Positions 53,816 through 64,000 of a DNA stretch of 64,000 nt are shown in pieces. Under the pieces are notes generated by a model that was given only the letters and a program-made list of their open reading frames with translations, was not told the DNA's origin and searched no databases. This DNA is from Laguncularia racemosa (Eukaryota; Streptophyta; Magnoliopsida; Myrtales; Combretaceae), in NCBI GenBank assembly GCA_037954665.1, contig JBBMOL010000369.1:248001-312000 (forward strand), read 5' to 3'. Made by a program: the position numbers and the translations under genes. Each line of letters starts with the position of its first letter. The stretch's first letter is position 1.

Positions 53816-54898
53816 TGATCCACGCAAAAAGAGATATAAAATGAGCATGAATAAATACCGGCAAGTGTATCGGATCGAATCAAGTAATATAGTGAGAGAA
53901 GAGTGTCGAACCACGAAGATTTATTAAGTAATAGACCTATATCAATTTCTACTATTATTTAGGCAATGATATTTGATGAGATCAAATGTGAATGAATTAT
54001 GCTAAATGCGCAAAAAGGGAATTGTGTTTGAAAAATGATGAATTGATGGTGGGAAATAGAATCCACCCTAATTCTACTAATCATATTGCCTTCATGTTAT
54101 AATAACTCATAGCTATATGGATTTTCACAAGAAATTGACAAAACCTTAATCCTTTATCCAGTTTTAAAGTAACAATACCCCAATTTAATTTAATAGCTCC
54201 CGCTAATTAAAATCAATGGAGGATTCTAGTTCACAATCATAAATTTCCCAATTATAAGATTGCCTAATATCTTTAAAATAATTTCTCCTAATCCCTTAGT
54301 GAAAAATTTAATAAAAATATTGCATGAAACACTTAGGTCAATTTCTAATAAAATTCAATAATGCTGCTTCCACATGAATTATTAAATCTTACTTAGGAAT
54401 TCCTGATAAAACCTAAATTTCTCTTTCGAGTCATTTACATTCCTATGCATTGATTTCAATTACAAAATACAATTCATAGCAAGACTTCTTATATGAAAAT
54501 TCCGTATATCTATATGTCCTATAACATGAATACAATGATCATTTTAGTTTAAATTATGGCTTCATCATGTTTCCCACAAGGATGATTTAGAACATTATGG
54601 TATGGATTGCATAAAAACAATTGAAGTAAATAAATGCAATGGAATTCATATTGAATAATAAAATAAACTGATAATTGGTATAGAAGAAAATTAAGTAAAT
54701 GAAACAATTGCTATAATCTTCAAGAGTTTGTAAAACTTCAATCTTTTGAATTGATTCCTAAACTTCTTCAATTGAAAGCAAACTTCAATAACATTCTTTC
54801 TTCAAACTAAAATTTAGAATAACATGAAATGTAAGAGAATCTAAAAGGAGGATAAAACCTAAAGTCCCTAAGGGAATTCTAATGATTCTAAAGATCAA

Positions 54899-54990
54899 AA
54901 AACAAAGGATGCTAAAAACAAAGGATAAAAAAAAGGATGCTAAAACAAAGGATGATAAGACAAATTATGGTAAAACAAAGGATGATTCTC
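54899..54990 (-). repeat. ACAAAGGATG short repeats in G LTR
   Basis: Five or six variants of CAAAGGATG(C/A)TAAAA. In LTR sense they lie just downstream of the TATA box. The 5' LTR has the equivalent at about 63545-63632. Confidence 0.75.
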
Positions 54991-55124
54991 AAGGTTCACA
55001 TAAGGGGTCTATTTATAGATCCAAAGAGGAGGAGGATAAGGTTGATCTGATGAGGAATTGAGTCAGCAAATTAATTAAGATACGATTTCGGAGAGATTTT
55101 CGCAATGGATATCCGAGGAACAAT

Positions 55125-55245
55125 GTAAGCCGGCTCAAGGCCGACGACTTTGATATGTTTTGAGGCCGGTTTAATGTAAGTCGGCTTAAGGCCGGCGGCC
55201 TTTAGTAGTAGGCCAGCCTAAGGTCGGTGGCCTTCAATGCAATCC
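55125..55245 (-). repeat. GGCCGG palindrome array in U3 of G 3' LTR
   Basis: AGCCGGCTCAAGGCC, AAGGCCGGCGGCCTT and diverged units; three units here, two in the 5' LTR (63765-63850). Confidence 0.8.
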
Positions 55246-55433
55246 TCCACTCGCTTCTTCAATTTTGTGAAAAACTCCTCTAATTAACTTGTAATTTACT
55301 TTTGGGTCCTCAAAACTTGAATTCTCACAATAAACACCATTAAATATCATTTCTTTATATTTTCTTATAATATTGAAATAAATTTAATATAAATCCAAAA
55401 GCAAATATAAGTATAATGTGATCTTATCAACAT

Positions 55434-55468
55434 CCCCACACTTGAACTTTTGCTTGTCCTCAAGCAAA
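55434..55468 (-). promoter_or_regulatory. G terminal polypurine tract with hairpin module
   Basis: Minus strand TTTGCTTG-AGGA-CAAGCAAA (55468-55449), 4 nt, CAAGTGTGGGG (55444-55434), then ATGT to the LTR. Confidence 0.87.
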
Positions 55469-56506
55469 ATAATTGAATTAAATAAGAGAAATCCGTCATT
55501 GAACTTCCGGTGCCCATTGTTCTGACCATACTAAAACTTGTAACTAGTATATCTAGTTGAAATTTAGTAGTTAATCTAAATAAAACATATTTTTAATCCC
55601 AGTGTTTAACAATCAAAAGAAAAATACTTAGTCTATAAGGAAAAACATTCATTTAAACTTCATTGGTTATTAGCTAGTATAATCTCCCTCAATTTTACTT
55701 CTCTAAACAAGATAACAAAAAGTGAAAAGCATATGGTATCCATTTTTTTCCTAGAATTTCTCCCTTTTTAAATTAGTCTTTATTTCGCTTATTGTCCTAT
55801 ATTCACATTTTTTTTATTTGCCTTAATTGACAGCGGAGTGAGACTTCACTCTTTTGAGGGACCAAAGCTCGCCCATGTCAACCTGGCTTTCATTAAGGTA
55901 CTAAACTTTTTTTTTTTTTTAGCCTTTCCGCCCTTCTCGTTATTGTGAGTTCATTGAGTCGGCACATCCTGGGCTCATCGCCTAAGTGACCAGGTTTTAA
56001 AGGGACCCTTACGAACTCTTCCTCACACTAACATTTAAGATTGAATATTCTTAACTCACTTTCCTGAGTCATTGGAGTAAAGGCTCTCTTTTTTTTTTTT
56101 TTTTTTGCATAAATGAATATTAGTTAAGACTATTTTTATAAGGGATCACTAAGTAAAATATTTCCTTTACCTCTTTCACTAAGTGTTAAGGTATTCTCAA
56201 AGAAATTTCAAGAGAAATTTATCCCAACCAATTTTTCCTTGAAGTAAACTTGCTTGTTTTTTTCAACTTAAGGACTCAATCTCAAGTTCAAAGGCTAAAC
56301 ATAGGGTAAACCCATTCTCTAGAGATTTTACTATTAAATTTTAACTATGTAAACTAGTCACAATAGTTGGCGAGTAGGGCACCAATCTAAGTCAATTTCA
56401 AAATTTCATTGATGATAAACACTTGAGGACATAAATAAAGCATGGGAATTGTAAGCTCATGATGTGTGCAATCAATCATTATACTTCTACATTTATAATC
56501 CCTTCC
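55469..56506 (-). other. G 3' non-coding region
   Basis: No ORF or known motif; T-runs near 55905-55920 and 56089-56106. Confidence 0.4.
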
Positions 56507-56539
56507 CCACACTTAAATTGGACAATGTCCTCATTGTTC
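56507..56539 (-). promoter_or_regulatory. G internal hairpin-polypurine module
   Basis: Minus strand GAACAATG-AGGA-CATTGTCC (56539-56520, one mismatch), 4 nt, TAAGTGTGGGG (56515-56505) continuing AAGGG. Confidence 0.8.
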
Positions 56540-56639
56540 GTATAATAGCACAAAATTAAGGAAAAGAATGTCAATGCAAAAATTGAAACACTAGTACTTC
56601 CCTGGTGTAAAATTGTTCATCAACAAGAAAATTCCTCCC

Positions 56640-56945
56640 AAAATGTCTGTCATCCCTAGAGTGTCTTGAATGCAAGAGGAGAGTGAGTGAGAGAGTGAAG
56701 AGAAATTAGGTCAAAGAGAGAGGAGAAGTGCAAAAGAGAGGGAGAGCAATCTTGAGAGAATAAGTGAGTAAGAGAGAAAAATAAATGAGCAAATGAGAGA
56801 GAGAAAAAGGGCCAACCAATGTCTAAAAACCAGACAAAGGCCAGCACCTTGTACCTGTACTCCGCCGTCCTTTTGAGTCGGCCTTTATTTGTATCAAGAG
56901 TTTTAGGCTGGCTGAAAGCCGGTGGGTCTTATTCGGCCTTGAATT
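56640..56945 (-). promoter_or_regulatory. G internal palindrome block and CT-rich leader, ORF2 lost
   Basis: Minus strand: degenerate GGCTGGCTGAAAGCCGGTGG and GGCC words (56840-56945) resembling G's own U3 units, then about 170 bp of CT-rich sequence (to about 56660). D and E have the same arrangement before ORF2. Here only a short, unrelated reading frame follows. Confidence 0.55.
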
Positions 56946-57001
56946 AGAAATTTTTTTTTTACATCAACGAAACTAAAACACTAGTGTATATACTTATTGA
57001 G

Positions 57002-57035
57002 CATGGGCTACCTCCCATGAAGCACTTAGTTTATA
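57002..57035 (-). ncRNA. Conserved post-pol hairpin, G copy
   Basis: Minus strand ACTATAAACTAAGTGCTT then CATGGG-AGGTAG-CCCATG (57019-57002). Stem identical to B/C', loop changed at two positions. Confidence 0.6.
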
Positions 57036-57058
57036 GTCGCTAGCCCGACTTTTCCAAT

Positions 57059-58340
57059 TCAAGTTCTCAAATCTCCTAAATCCACAGTTGTGGCATTTCT
57101 ATCAACATGTTCCCCTTCATAGTAATGTTTGAGAAGATAACCGTTTACCTTGAAAGTACGGTTGTCTTTTGCCTTCAACTTAACTGCACCATACGGAAAC
57201 ACATTAACAATTTCAAATGGTCCAGACCATCGTGATTTCAACTTACCTAGGAACAGCTTCAAGCGGGAGTTGTATAGTAAGACCTTTTGACCAGGGAAAA
57301 ATTCTCGCCTCACGATGTTCTTATCATGCCATCGCTTTGTTCGTTCTTTGTAATTTTTGGCATTTTCATATGCTTCTTCTCTCAATTCAGCCATCTGATT
57401 TAGTTGAAGCAATCTTTTTTCACCTGCAGCTTTCTCATCAAAGTTAAGGTATTTAATAGCCTAGTATGCCTTGTGCTCGAGCTCTACTGGTAAGTGACAC
57501 GATTTAGCAAAAACAATCTTGTATAGGGACATTCCTATAGGGGTTTTAAATGTTGTTCTATAAGCCCATAATGCATCGTCGATTTTTAAAGACCAATCTT
57601 TCCTGGATGCATTGACAGTCTTTTCTAGAATTCGCTTAATTTCCCTATTGGATACCTCAACCTGCCCACACGTTTGTGGATGATAAGGGGTGGCAATTTT
57701 GTGACTAACTCCATATTTTAATAATAATTTCTCAAATTACCTGTTACAAAAATGTGTTCCCCCATCACTTATTATAGCTCTAGGTACCCCAAATCTTGAA
57801 AATATATTCTTTTTCAAAAATTTAATGACAACCCTGCTGTCATTAGTTTGTAAAGCAACTACCTCTACCCATTTCGAAACATAATCAACAGCTAAAAGAA
57901 TATATTTGTTTGAAAAAAGATAAGGGAAAAGGACCCATAAAGTCAATTCCCGAAATGTCAAAAAGCTCAATTACAAGTATATTATTTTGTGGTAATTCGT
58001 GTCTTCTAGAAATGTTGCCAGTCTTTTGACATTGAGCACAAGACATGATGTAGTTCCTGCAATCACTGAACAACTTGGGCCAATAAAATCCACATGATAA
58101 AATTTTAGCTGCCGTTTTTTCTACACCAAAGTGACCTCCTGCCTCTCTAGAATGACAATGTTGTATAATGCTAAGCTGTTCACTTTCAAGTACACACCGT
58201 GTAATTATTTGGTCAGCACAATTTTTAAAGAGATATGGTTCATCCCAAAAATAAAACTTCACATCATGTAAAAATTTCTTTTTCTGTTGGTAGGATAAAC
58301 CATATGGAGTGATTTTGCTAACCAAATAGTTAACGATATC
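57059..58340 (-). pseudogene. Athila G integrase, frameshifted
   Basis: Zinc-binding region HCHSREAGGHFG and CAQCQKTGNISRRH (about 58160-58005), core GIDFMGPFP (about 57950), shift near 57900, VDYVSKWVEVVALQTND and IISDGGTHFCNR (to 57739), a stop, then VEVSNREIKRILEK-like sequence (about 57665-57620) for the Glu. C-terminal GPY/F module in SRLKLFLGKLKSRWSGPF (about 57265-57212). Final stop TAA/TGA at 57059. Inserts G cDNA; dead as read. Confidence 0.9.
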
Positions 58341-58346
58341 AGCATA

Positions 58347-59310
58347 CTAAGGTAATCCTTGGACTTCTACTACATGCAATTGTTCATCAGGGAACTTTTC
58401 ATTAATAGGTGAATCAAAACAATTATATTCCAGACGGAATAAATGATCAGCCAACACATTTTCAGTTCCCTTCTTATCTTTAATTTCCAGGTTAAATTCT
58501 TGCATTAATAGAATCCATCGAATTAACCTAGGTTTAGCATTAGCTTTAGCAACTAAATACTTAAGGGCAGCATGGTCAATATATACTATGATTTTAGAAC
58601 CTATTAGATAAGGCCGGAATTTATCGCATGCAAATATGACTGCTAAAAGTTCTTTTTCAGTTGTGGCATAATTCCTTTGGGCCTCATTTAAGGTTCTACT
58701 TGCATAGTATATTGCATGAAATGACTTATCTTTCCTTTGCCCAAGTACCGCTCCCACAGCATAGTCGCTGGCATCGCACATCAACTCGAAGGGAAGCTTC
58801 CAATCAGGTGCAACAATCACTGGTGCAGTAGTGAGCTTCTCCTTCAATAGATTAAATGCCTGCAAACAATTATCATAAAAAATAAAGGTAGAATCTTTTT
58901 CTAATAAATTACAAAGAGGTCTTGAGATTTTAGAGAAGTCCCTGATAAATCTCCTGTAGAAGCCAGCATGTCCCAAGAAGCTTCCGATTCCTTTCACTGT
59001 AGTAGGTGGTGGTAGCTTCTCTATCACCTCTACTTTTGCCCTGTCAACCTCAATTCCCTACTTAGATACTTTATGCCCTAAGACTATTCCGTCTCTTACC
59101 ATGAAATGGCATTTTTCCCAATTAAGAAGCAGATTAGTTTCCTTGCATCTCTTAAGCATACATCCTAAATTTGTCAGACATGTTTTGAATGACTTCCCAA
59201 AAACAGAAAAATCATCCATGAATATTTCAATAAAGTTTTCTATCATGTCAGAAAACATAGACATCATGCATATTTGAAATGTAGCGGGTGCATTACAAAG
59301 ACCAAAGGGC
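58347..59310 (-). pseudogene. Athila G RT (second half) and RNase H
   Basis: MPFGLCNAPATFQICMMSMF (59312-), catalytic IEIFMDDFSVFG (about 59235-59200), LLNWEKCHFMVRDGIVLGHK, a TAG at 59057-59055, FLGHAGFYRRFIRDFS, then RNase H ELMCDASDYAVGAVLGQRKD, YATTEKELLAVIFA, IIVYIDHAALKYL, ADHLFRLE with all four acidic residues. Ends with a TAG at about 58349-58347. Confidence 0.92.
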
Positions 59311-60640
59311 ATTCTCCTAAAAGCAAATGTGCCATAGGGACAAGTAAAGGTGGTTTTCTCCTGCTCCTCGGGTGCTATATGGATTTGATTGTAACCAGAA
59401 TAACCATCTAAAAGCAGTAATAATCATGCCCTGCAAGTTTTTCTAACATCTGATCTATAAAAGGGAGGGGGAAATGATCTTTGCGGGTAGCATCATTCAG
59501 TTTTCTATAGTCTATATAGACTCTCCAACTAGTTACAGTGCGAGTGGGAATTAATTCATTAGCCTCATTTTTTACTACAGTCATACCACCTTTTTTTGGT
59601 ACAACTTGAACAGGACTAAACCATTTACTATCAGAAATTGGAAAAATAATGCCTAAATCTAACAATTTAAGCACTTCTTTTTTTATAACTTCCTTAAGAG
59701 TTGGGTTAAGTCTTCTTTGTGGTTGTACTGTAGGTTTACACTCAGCTTCAAGAAATATTCTATGAGTACAAATTGAAGGGCTAATTCCCTTAATATCAGC
59801 AATGGTCCACCCGATAGCTTCCTTATGTTCTCTTAGAACATCCAAAAGTTGTTGCTCTTGATCACCTGTCAAAGAAGAAGAAACAATTATTGGCAAAGTA
59901 GCATTCGTTCCAAGATAAGCATACTTTAAATGACCAGGCAAAGGTTTAAGTTCAAGCACCGGGGGTTGTGTCAATGACGGCATCAGTTTCTTCTCAGTGG
60001 TCCCCAGCTCCTCATAGTGTCGAGTCTTGAATTCATAAACTTGTTTAGCACGTTCTTCTTGGGGTTTATCTTCATCATCACTCCAATCATCTAAATCCCT
60101 AAGAACCGACTCCATCATGTCCACACCTGCATTCTCTTCCATGAACTCACAGGAAAGCTCATCAACAATATTAATAGTGTAACAGGATTTACAGTCATCA
60201 AATTTCTTTGCAGCCTCATACACATTAAACGTGACTTGTTCATCCATAACTCTCAAAGTAAGCTTACCTTGTTCCACATCAATTAATGCCTTACCTGTTG
60301 CCAGGAATGGTCTTCCTAAGATCATGGGTACCTCTCTATCTTCTTCCATTTCTAGGACTATAAAATCAATTGGAAAGATGAATTTGTCCACTTTTACTAG
60401 GACATTCTCCACTATACCCTTTGGGTACTTGACACTTCTATCCGCAAGTTGTAAGGTGACGTGCGTCTCCTTACATTCTCCAAGTCCTAGTTTTGTGAAA
60501 ATGGACAGAGGCATTAAATTTATACTTACACCAGAATCTATAAGTACTTTATCAAAATGAAAATTATCAATAGTGCAAGGAACAGTAAAACTTCCCTGAT
60601 CTCTTTTTTTTCTTGGCAAATTGGATAAATTCTTCTATAA
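59311..60640 (-). pseudogene. Athila G protease and RT (first half)
   Basis: A 403-codon frame (60619-59408). Protease active site LIDSGVSINLMPLS (about 60550-60508): D-S-G, unlike the D-L-G of the other Athila copies here. GRPFLATGKALIDV (about 60325-60280), acidic linker, LELKPLPGHLKYAYL, DIKGISPSICTHRIFL, SDSKWFSPVQVVPKKGGM, WRVYIDYRKLNDATRKDHFPLPFIDQML. It stops at LAGHDYYCF (59410) by a frameshift, then continues in another frame. Confidence 0.92.
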
Positions 60641-62318
60641 GATCATAGAACACTCCCCTATAAGCATTACAGATTCATTCCCATCTATCTTTCTCTTCTT
60701 GGTGAGCAAATCCTTCACGAATCTAGCATATGAAGGCATTTGCTGAAGTGCCTCTGCAAAAGGAATGTTAATTTGCAATTTTTTAAAAAACTTCTAAAAA
60801 TTTAGCAAATTGTGAATCCAATTGTTGTTGCTTCAGCCTTCCTGGGAAAGGAATAGGAGGAACATATGCTTTCACTTTTGGTGAATTTTTCTTTGGTTCC
60901 TCTTCCTTTTGTTTCCCTTTATCTTTCTCTAGGTCAACCTCCTCTTCCTCAAGCTTCTTATCAACTAATTCCATACCACTTCTTAGCATAATCGCATTTA
61001 CACCCTTAGGATTCTACTCAGTATTGCTAGGTAAAGACCTAGATGGTCTATTACTCCACTATTGAGACATTTGACTAAGTTGATTTTCAAGATTCCTAAT
61101 GGTGGCTTGTTGATTTTGCAACATTGTGTCAGTCTTTTGCATATAACTTATCATGAGTTCTTCCATTTTAGACTGACCTTGCTGAGAAGAGGTATTATGA
61201 TTAGGACCTTGCTTTTGAAATCCGGGAGGTTTAAGTGCATTGTTATCATTTCTCCATGGGAAATTTGGATGGTTACGCCACCCTGGATTGTAGGTGTTTG
61301 AATAAGGTCCTTGATTACCTCTTTGAAAATTGTTGACAAAATTTACTTGCTCTCCATGGGATGGGGAGGAAAAGTTTGCAGATGGGCACTCAAGAGTTGA
61401 GTGTGGTCCTGAGCATAACTCACAACAAGAAATTTGATTAACATTAAAAGAAGGTGCAGAGGTGAGTTTACTTACCTGGGCGATAAGAGTAGAAATCTGA
61501 GCTGTTAAGGTGTCCATGTCATTGACAGATGCCACTCTAGACTTACCTCTTTCATGTTGCCAATTATGTGCACTAGAGGCCATTTCATCTATCAAAGCAC
61601 TAGCCTCATCATACGTCTTACTCATTAGTGCACCCCCAGAAGCAGCATCTACCAGAGATCTCAATGTCTCATCTAAACTGAGATAGAAAATCTCAATAAG
61701 GAGATTATCTGGTAATCCATGATGGGGGCATTTTCGAATTGCCTCCTTGAATCTTTCCCATGCTTCATAAAGTGATTCACCACTAAACTTAGTGAAGTTT
61801 GTGATGTCATTTCTTAACCTAGCAGTTCTAGCTGGTGGAAAACATCTCCTTAAAAATTTAGATGAGAGATCAACACAAGTGGTTACAGAGTCTTGTGGCA
61901 GTGAATTGTACCAAGCCCTAGCTTTTTCTCTAAGTGAAAACGGAAAAAGTTGTAGCCTAATTACATCATCAGATACATTATTCATTTTCACTGTATTACA
62001 ATATTGAAGAAATACTGCAATATGCTCATCAGGACTCCCATTTGGATATCCTCCAAATTGATTTGACTGAACCATTTGAACGAGTGCTGGTTTTAACTCA
62101 AAATTGTTAGCTTGAATTGTCAGTCTTCTAATTGCAGGACTTGAAACAACAGGTACCGTGTATTCCCGAAGTGCTCTACCAACACCCTGAATCCGATTGT
62201 TGTTCTCATCTGCCATGTTCTCTTCTTTCTTTCTTCTTTGCTCTCTTCTAAGTTGTCGCAAGGTGAGTTCTATCTCAAAATTGATTGGTAGAAGTTCAAC
62301 ACTTCTACTCTTACGCAA
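60641..62318 (-). pseudogene. Athila G gag
   Basis: ATG 62318; INFEIELTLRQLRREQRRK is the N-terminal motif. Core: QFGGYPNGSPDEHIAVFLQYC, LQLFPFSLREKARAWYNSLP, LYEAWERFKEAIRKCPHHGLP, AASGGALMSKTYDEA. Zinc knuckle CELCSGPHSTLEC (about 61425-61387) with one residue fewer than the usual CCHC spacing. NPGWRNHPNFPW. The first frame (419 codons) ends at 61059; a charged linker (60989-60783) and two more breaks separate it from protease. Confidence 0.93.
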
Positions 62319-62436
62319 AAAAAGAACCTCAAGGAGAACGGGAAACGATCACACAATGATAAAAAAAAAATTAAATAACAAAATAATTGCGCCTAAATTA
62401 ACAATAGAATCTAAAGATGGTCTAATATTAATCAAT

Positions 62437-62454
62437 CCCCAGCAACGATGCCAA
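62437..62454 (-). promoter_or_regulatory. Element G primer-binding site (tRNA-Asp, decayed)
   Basis: Minus strand TGGCATCGTTGCTGGGGA; three changes from D's perfect site, all at or beside CG positions. 5 nt from the LTR. Confidence 0.9.
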
Positions 62455-62459
62455 AAACT

Positions 62460-64000
62460 TGATCCACGCAAAAAGAGATATAAAATGAGCGTGAATAAAT
62501 AACGGTAAGTGTACCAGATCAGATCAAGTAATATAGTGAGAGAAGAGTGTCGAACCACGAAGATTTATTAAGTAATAGACCTATATCAATTTCTACTATT
62601 ATTTAGGCAATGATATTTGATGAGATCAAATGTGAATGAATTATGCTAAATGCGCAAAAAGGGAATTGTGTTTGAAAAATGATGAATTGATGGTGGGAAA
62701 TAGAATCCACCCTAATTCTACTAATCATATTGCCTTCATGTTATAATAACTTATAGCTATATGGATTTTCACAAGAAATTGACAAAACCTTAATCCTTTA
62801 TCAAGTTTTAAAGTAACATTACCCCAATTTAATTTAATAGCTCCCGCTAATTAAAATCAATGGAGGATTCTAGTTTACAATCATAAATTTCCCAATTATA
62901 TGATTTCCTAATATCTTTAAAATAATTTCTCCTAATCCCTTAGTGAAAAATTTAATAAAAATATTGCATGAAACACTTAGGTCAATTTCTAATAAAATTC
63001 AATACTGCTGCTTCCGCATGAATTATTAAATCTTACTTAGGAATTCCTGATAAAACCTAAATTTCTCTTTCGAGTCATTTACATTCCTATGCATTGATTT
63101 CAATTACAAAATACAATTCATAGCAGGACTTCTTATATGAAAATTCCGTATATCTATATGTCCTATAACATGAATACAATGATCATTTTAGTTTGAATTA
63201 TGGCTTCATCATGTTTCCCACAAGGATGATTTAGAACATTATGGTATGGATTGCATAAAAACAGTTGAAGTAAATAAATGCAATGGAATTCATATTGAAT
63301 AATAAAATAAACTAATAATTGGTATAGAAGAAAATTAAATAAATGAAACAATTGCTATAATCTTCAAGAGTTTGTAAAACTTCAATCTTCCGAATTGATT
63401 CCTAAACTTCTTCAATTGAAAGCAAACTTCAATGACATTCTTTCTTCAGACTAAAATTTAGAATGACATGAAATGTAAGAGAATCGAAAAGGAGGATAAA
63501 ACCTAAAGTCCCTAAGGGAATTCTAATGATTCTAAGGATCAAAAAACAAAGGATGCTAAAAACAAAGGATCAAAACAAGGATGCTAAAACAAAGGATGAT
63601 AAAACAAATTATGCTAAAACAAAGGATGATCCTCAAGGTTCACACAAGGGGTCTATTTATAGATGTAAAGAGGAGGAGGATAAGGCTGATCTAATGAGGA
63701 ATTGAGTCAGCAAATTAATTAAGATATGATTTTGGAGAGATTTTCGCAATGGATATCCTAGGAACAATGTAGGCCGGCTCAAGGCCGGCGGCTTTGATGT
63801 GTTTTGAGGCCGGTTTAATGTAGGCTAGCTCAAGGCCGGCGGCCTTTAATGCAATCCTCCACTCGCTTCTTCAATTTTGTGAAAAACTCCTCCAATTAAC
63901 TTGTAATTTACTTTTGGGTCCTCAAAACCTGAATTTTCACAATAAACACCATTAAATATCATTTCTTTATATTTTCTTATAATATTGAAATAAATTTAAT
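62460..64000 (-). mobile_element. Element G 5' LTR, cut by the window end
   Basis: Matches 53816 onward with few substitutions. Contains the U5 motif GGTAAGTGTACC (62504-62515), minus-strand TATA (63662-63655) and two palindrome units (63765-63850). The remaining roughly 100 bp, including its outer end and target duplication, are outside. Confidence 0.95.

Larger units (their letters stand above)
53816..55429 (-). mobile_element. Element G 3' LTR (1614 bp)
   Basis: Plus strand TGATCCACGC...ATCTTATCA. Minus-strand TATA (CTATAAAT) at 55018-55011, palindromes 55125-55245 upstream of it, ACAAAGGATG repeats at 54899-54990, degenerate U5 motif near 53860-53871. Confidence 0.94.
53816..64000 (-). 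mobile_element. Minus-strand Athila element G (runs off the window)
   Basis: 3' LTR 53816-55429, polypurine module, internal module, integrase, RNase H, RT, protease, gag, tRNA-Asp primer site, and a 5' LTR from 62460 to beyond the window end. Gene order and motifs are Athila. No ORF2 remains between integrase and the internal module. The two LTRs are very similar, so this is a fairly recent insertion. The base composition of gag-pol is more AT-rich than in E. Confidence 0.94.

Noticed and set aside
56656..56847. 63-codon Leu/Ser/Phe-rich minus-strand ORF in G
   Set aside because: It is the translation of the CT-rich leader; a signal peptide-like look comes from CTC/TCT codons.

Overview
This is repeat DNA from a plant nuclear genome. 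I see no host protein gene and no cellular rRNA or tRNA gene. Almost every base belongs to long-terminal-repeat (LTR) retrotransposons of the plant Ty3/gypsy superfamily, inserted into one another. The plant assignment rests on the lineages: Athila (gag, D-L-G-A protease, MDD-type reverse transcriptase, a primer site matching the tRNA-Asp 3' end, and an extra ORF after integrase) and Tat/Ogre (a leading ORF, a second RNase H, a 3' untranslated minisatellite). I cannot name the species.

Layout, oldest host outwards in. (1) A minus-strand gypsy element K (49085-51312: protease fragment, tRNA-iMet primer sites, 753-bp LTR) is cut by (2) a plus-strand Ogre/Tat element F (about 3360-49084). F's 5' LTR is interrupted by a truncated Athila (1-3359, A/H1), which itself holds an antiparallel solo LTR of its own family (H2, 1684-3250). 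F's 3' minisatellite is split by (3) Athila E (13184-45584). E is split, between integrase and its second ORF, by (4) a non-autonomous gag-protease element B (20382-40380, target duplication CCGGC). B is split by (5) a minus-strand element D (24495-33222) with gag-protease and ORF2 but no pol. D's 5' LTR is cut by (6) a B-family LTR, C' (from 33223), which appears to have recombined with the rest of B. A separate minus-strand Athila, G, occupies 53816-64000 and runs off the window. The stretch 51313-53815 holds nothing I recognise.

Every coding region is broken by stops or frameshifts, though C', D and the ORF2 genes are damaged only by stop codons. How the parts would work together: gag-protease-RT-RNase H-integrase of an Athila such as E or G could in principle serve B and D, which keep primer site, polypurine tract and LTRs but lack polymerase.

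The most interesting signals are non-coding. (a) A module of an 8-bp stem, an RGGA tetraloop, exactly 4 nt, then YAAGTGT(G/A)GGG or a close variant occurs twice in each of four Athila-type elements, once at the terminal polypurine tract and once internally, with compensating stem changes. (b) Short palindrome arrays sit just upstream of the TATA box in every LTR family, and matching arrays sit inside D, E and G upstream of the ORF2 position, suggesting an internal promoter copied from U3. (c) ORF2 of D starts with a peptide resembling the histone H3 tail. Parts of 5.5-7.3 kb and 13.0-15.8 kb look like low-quality consensus.
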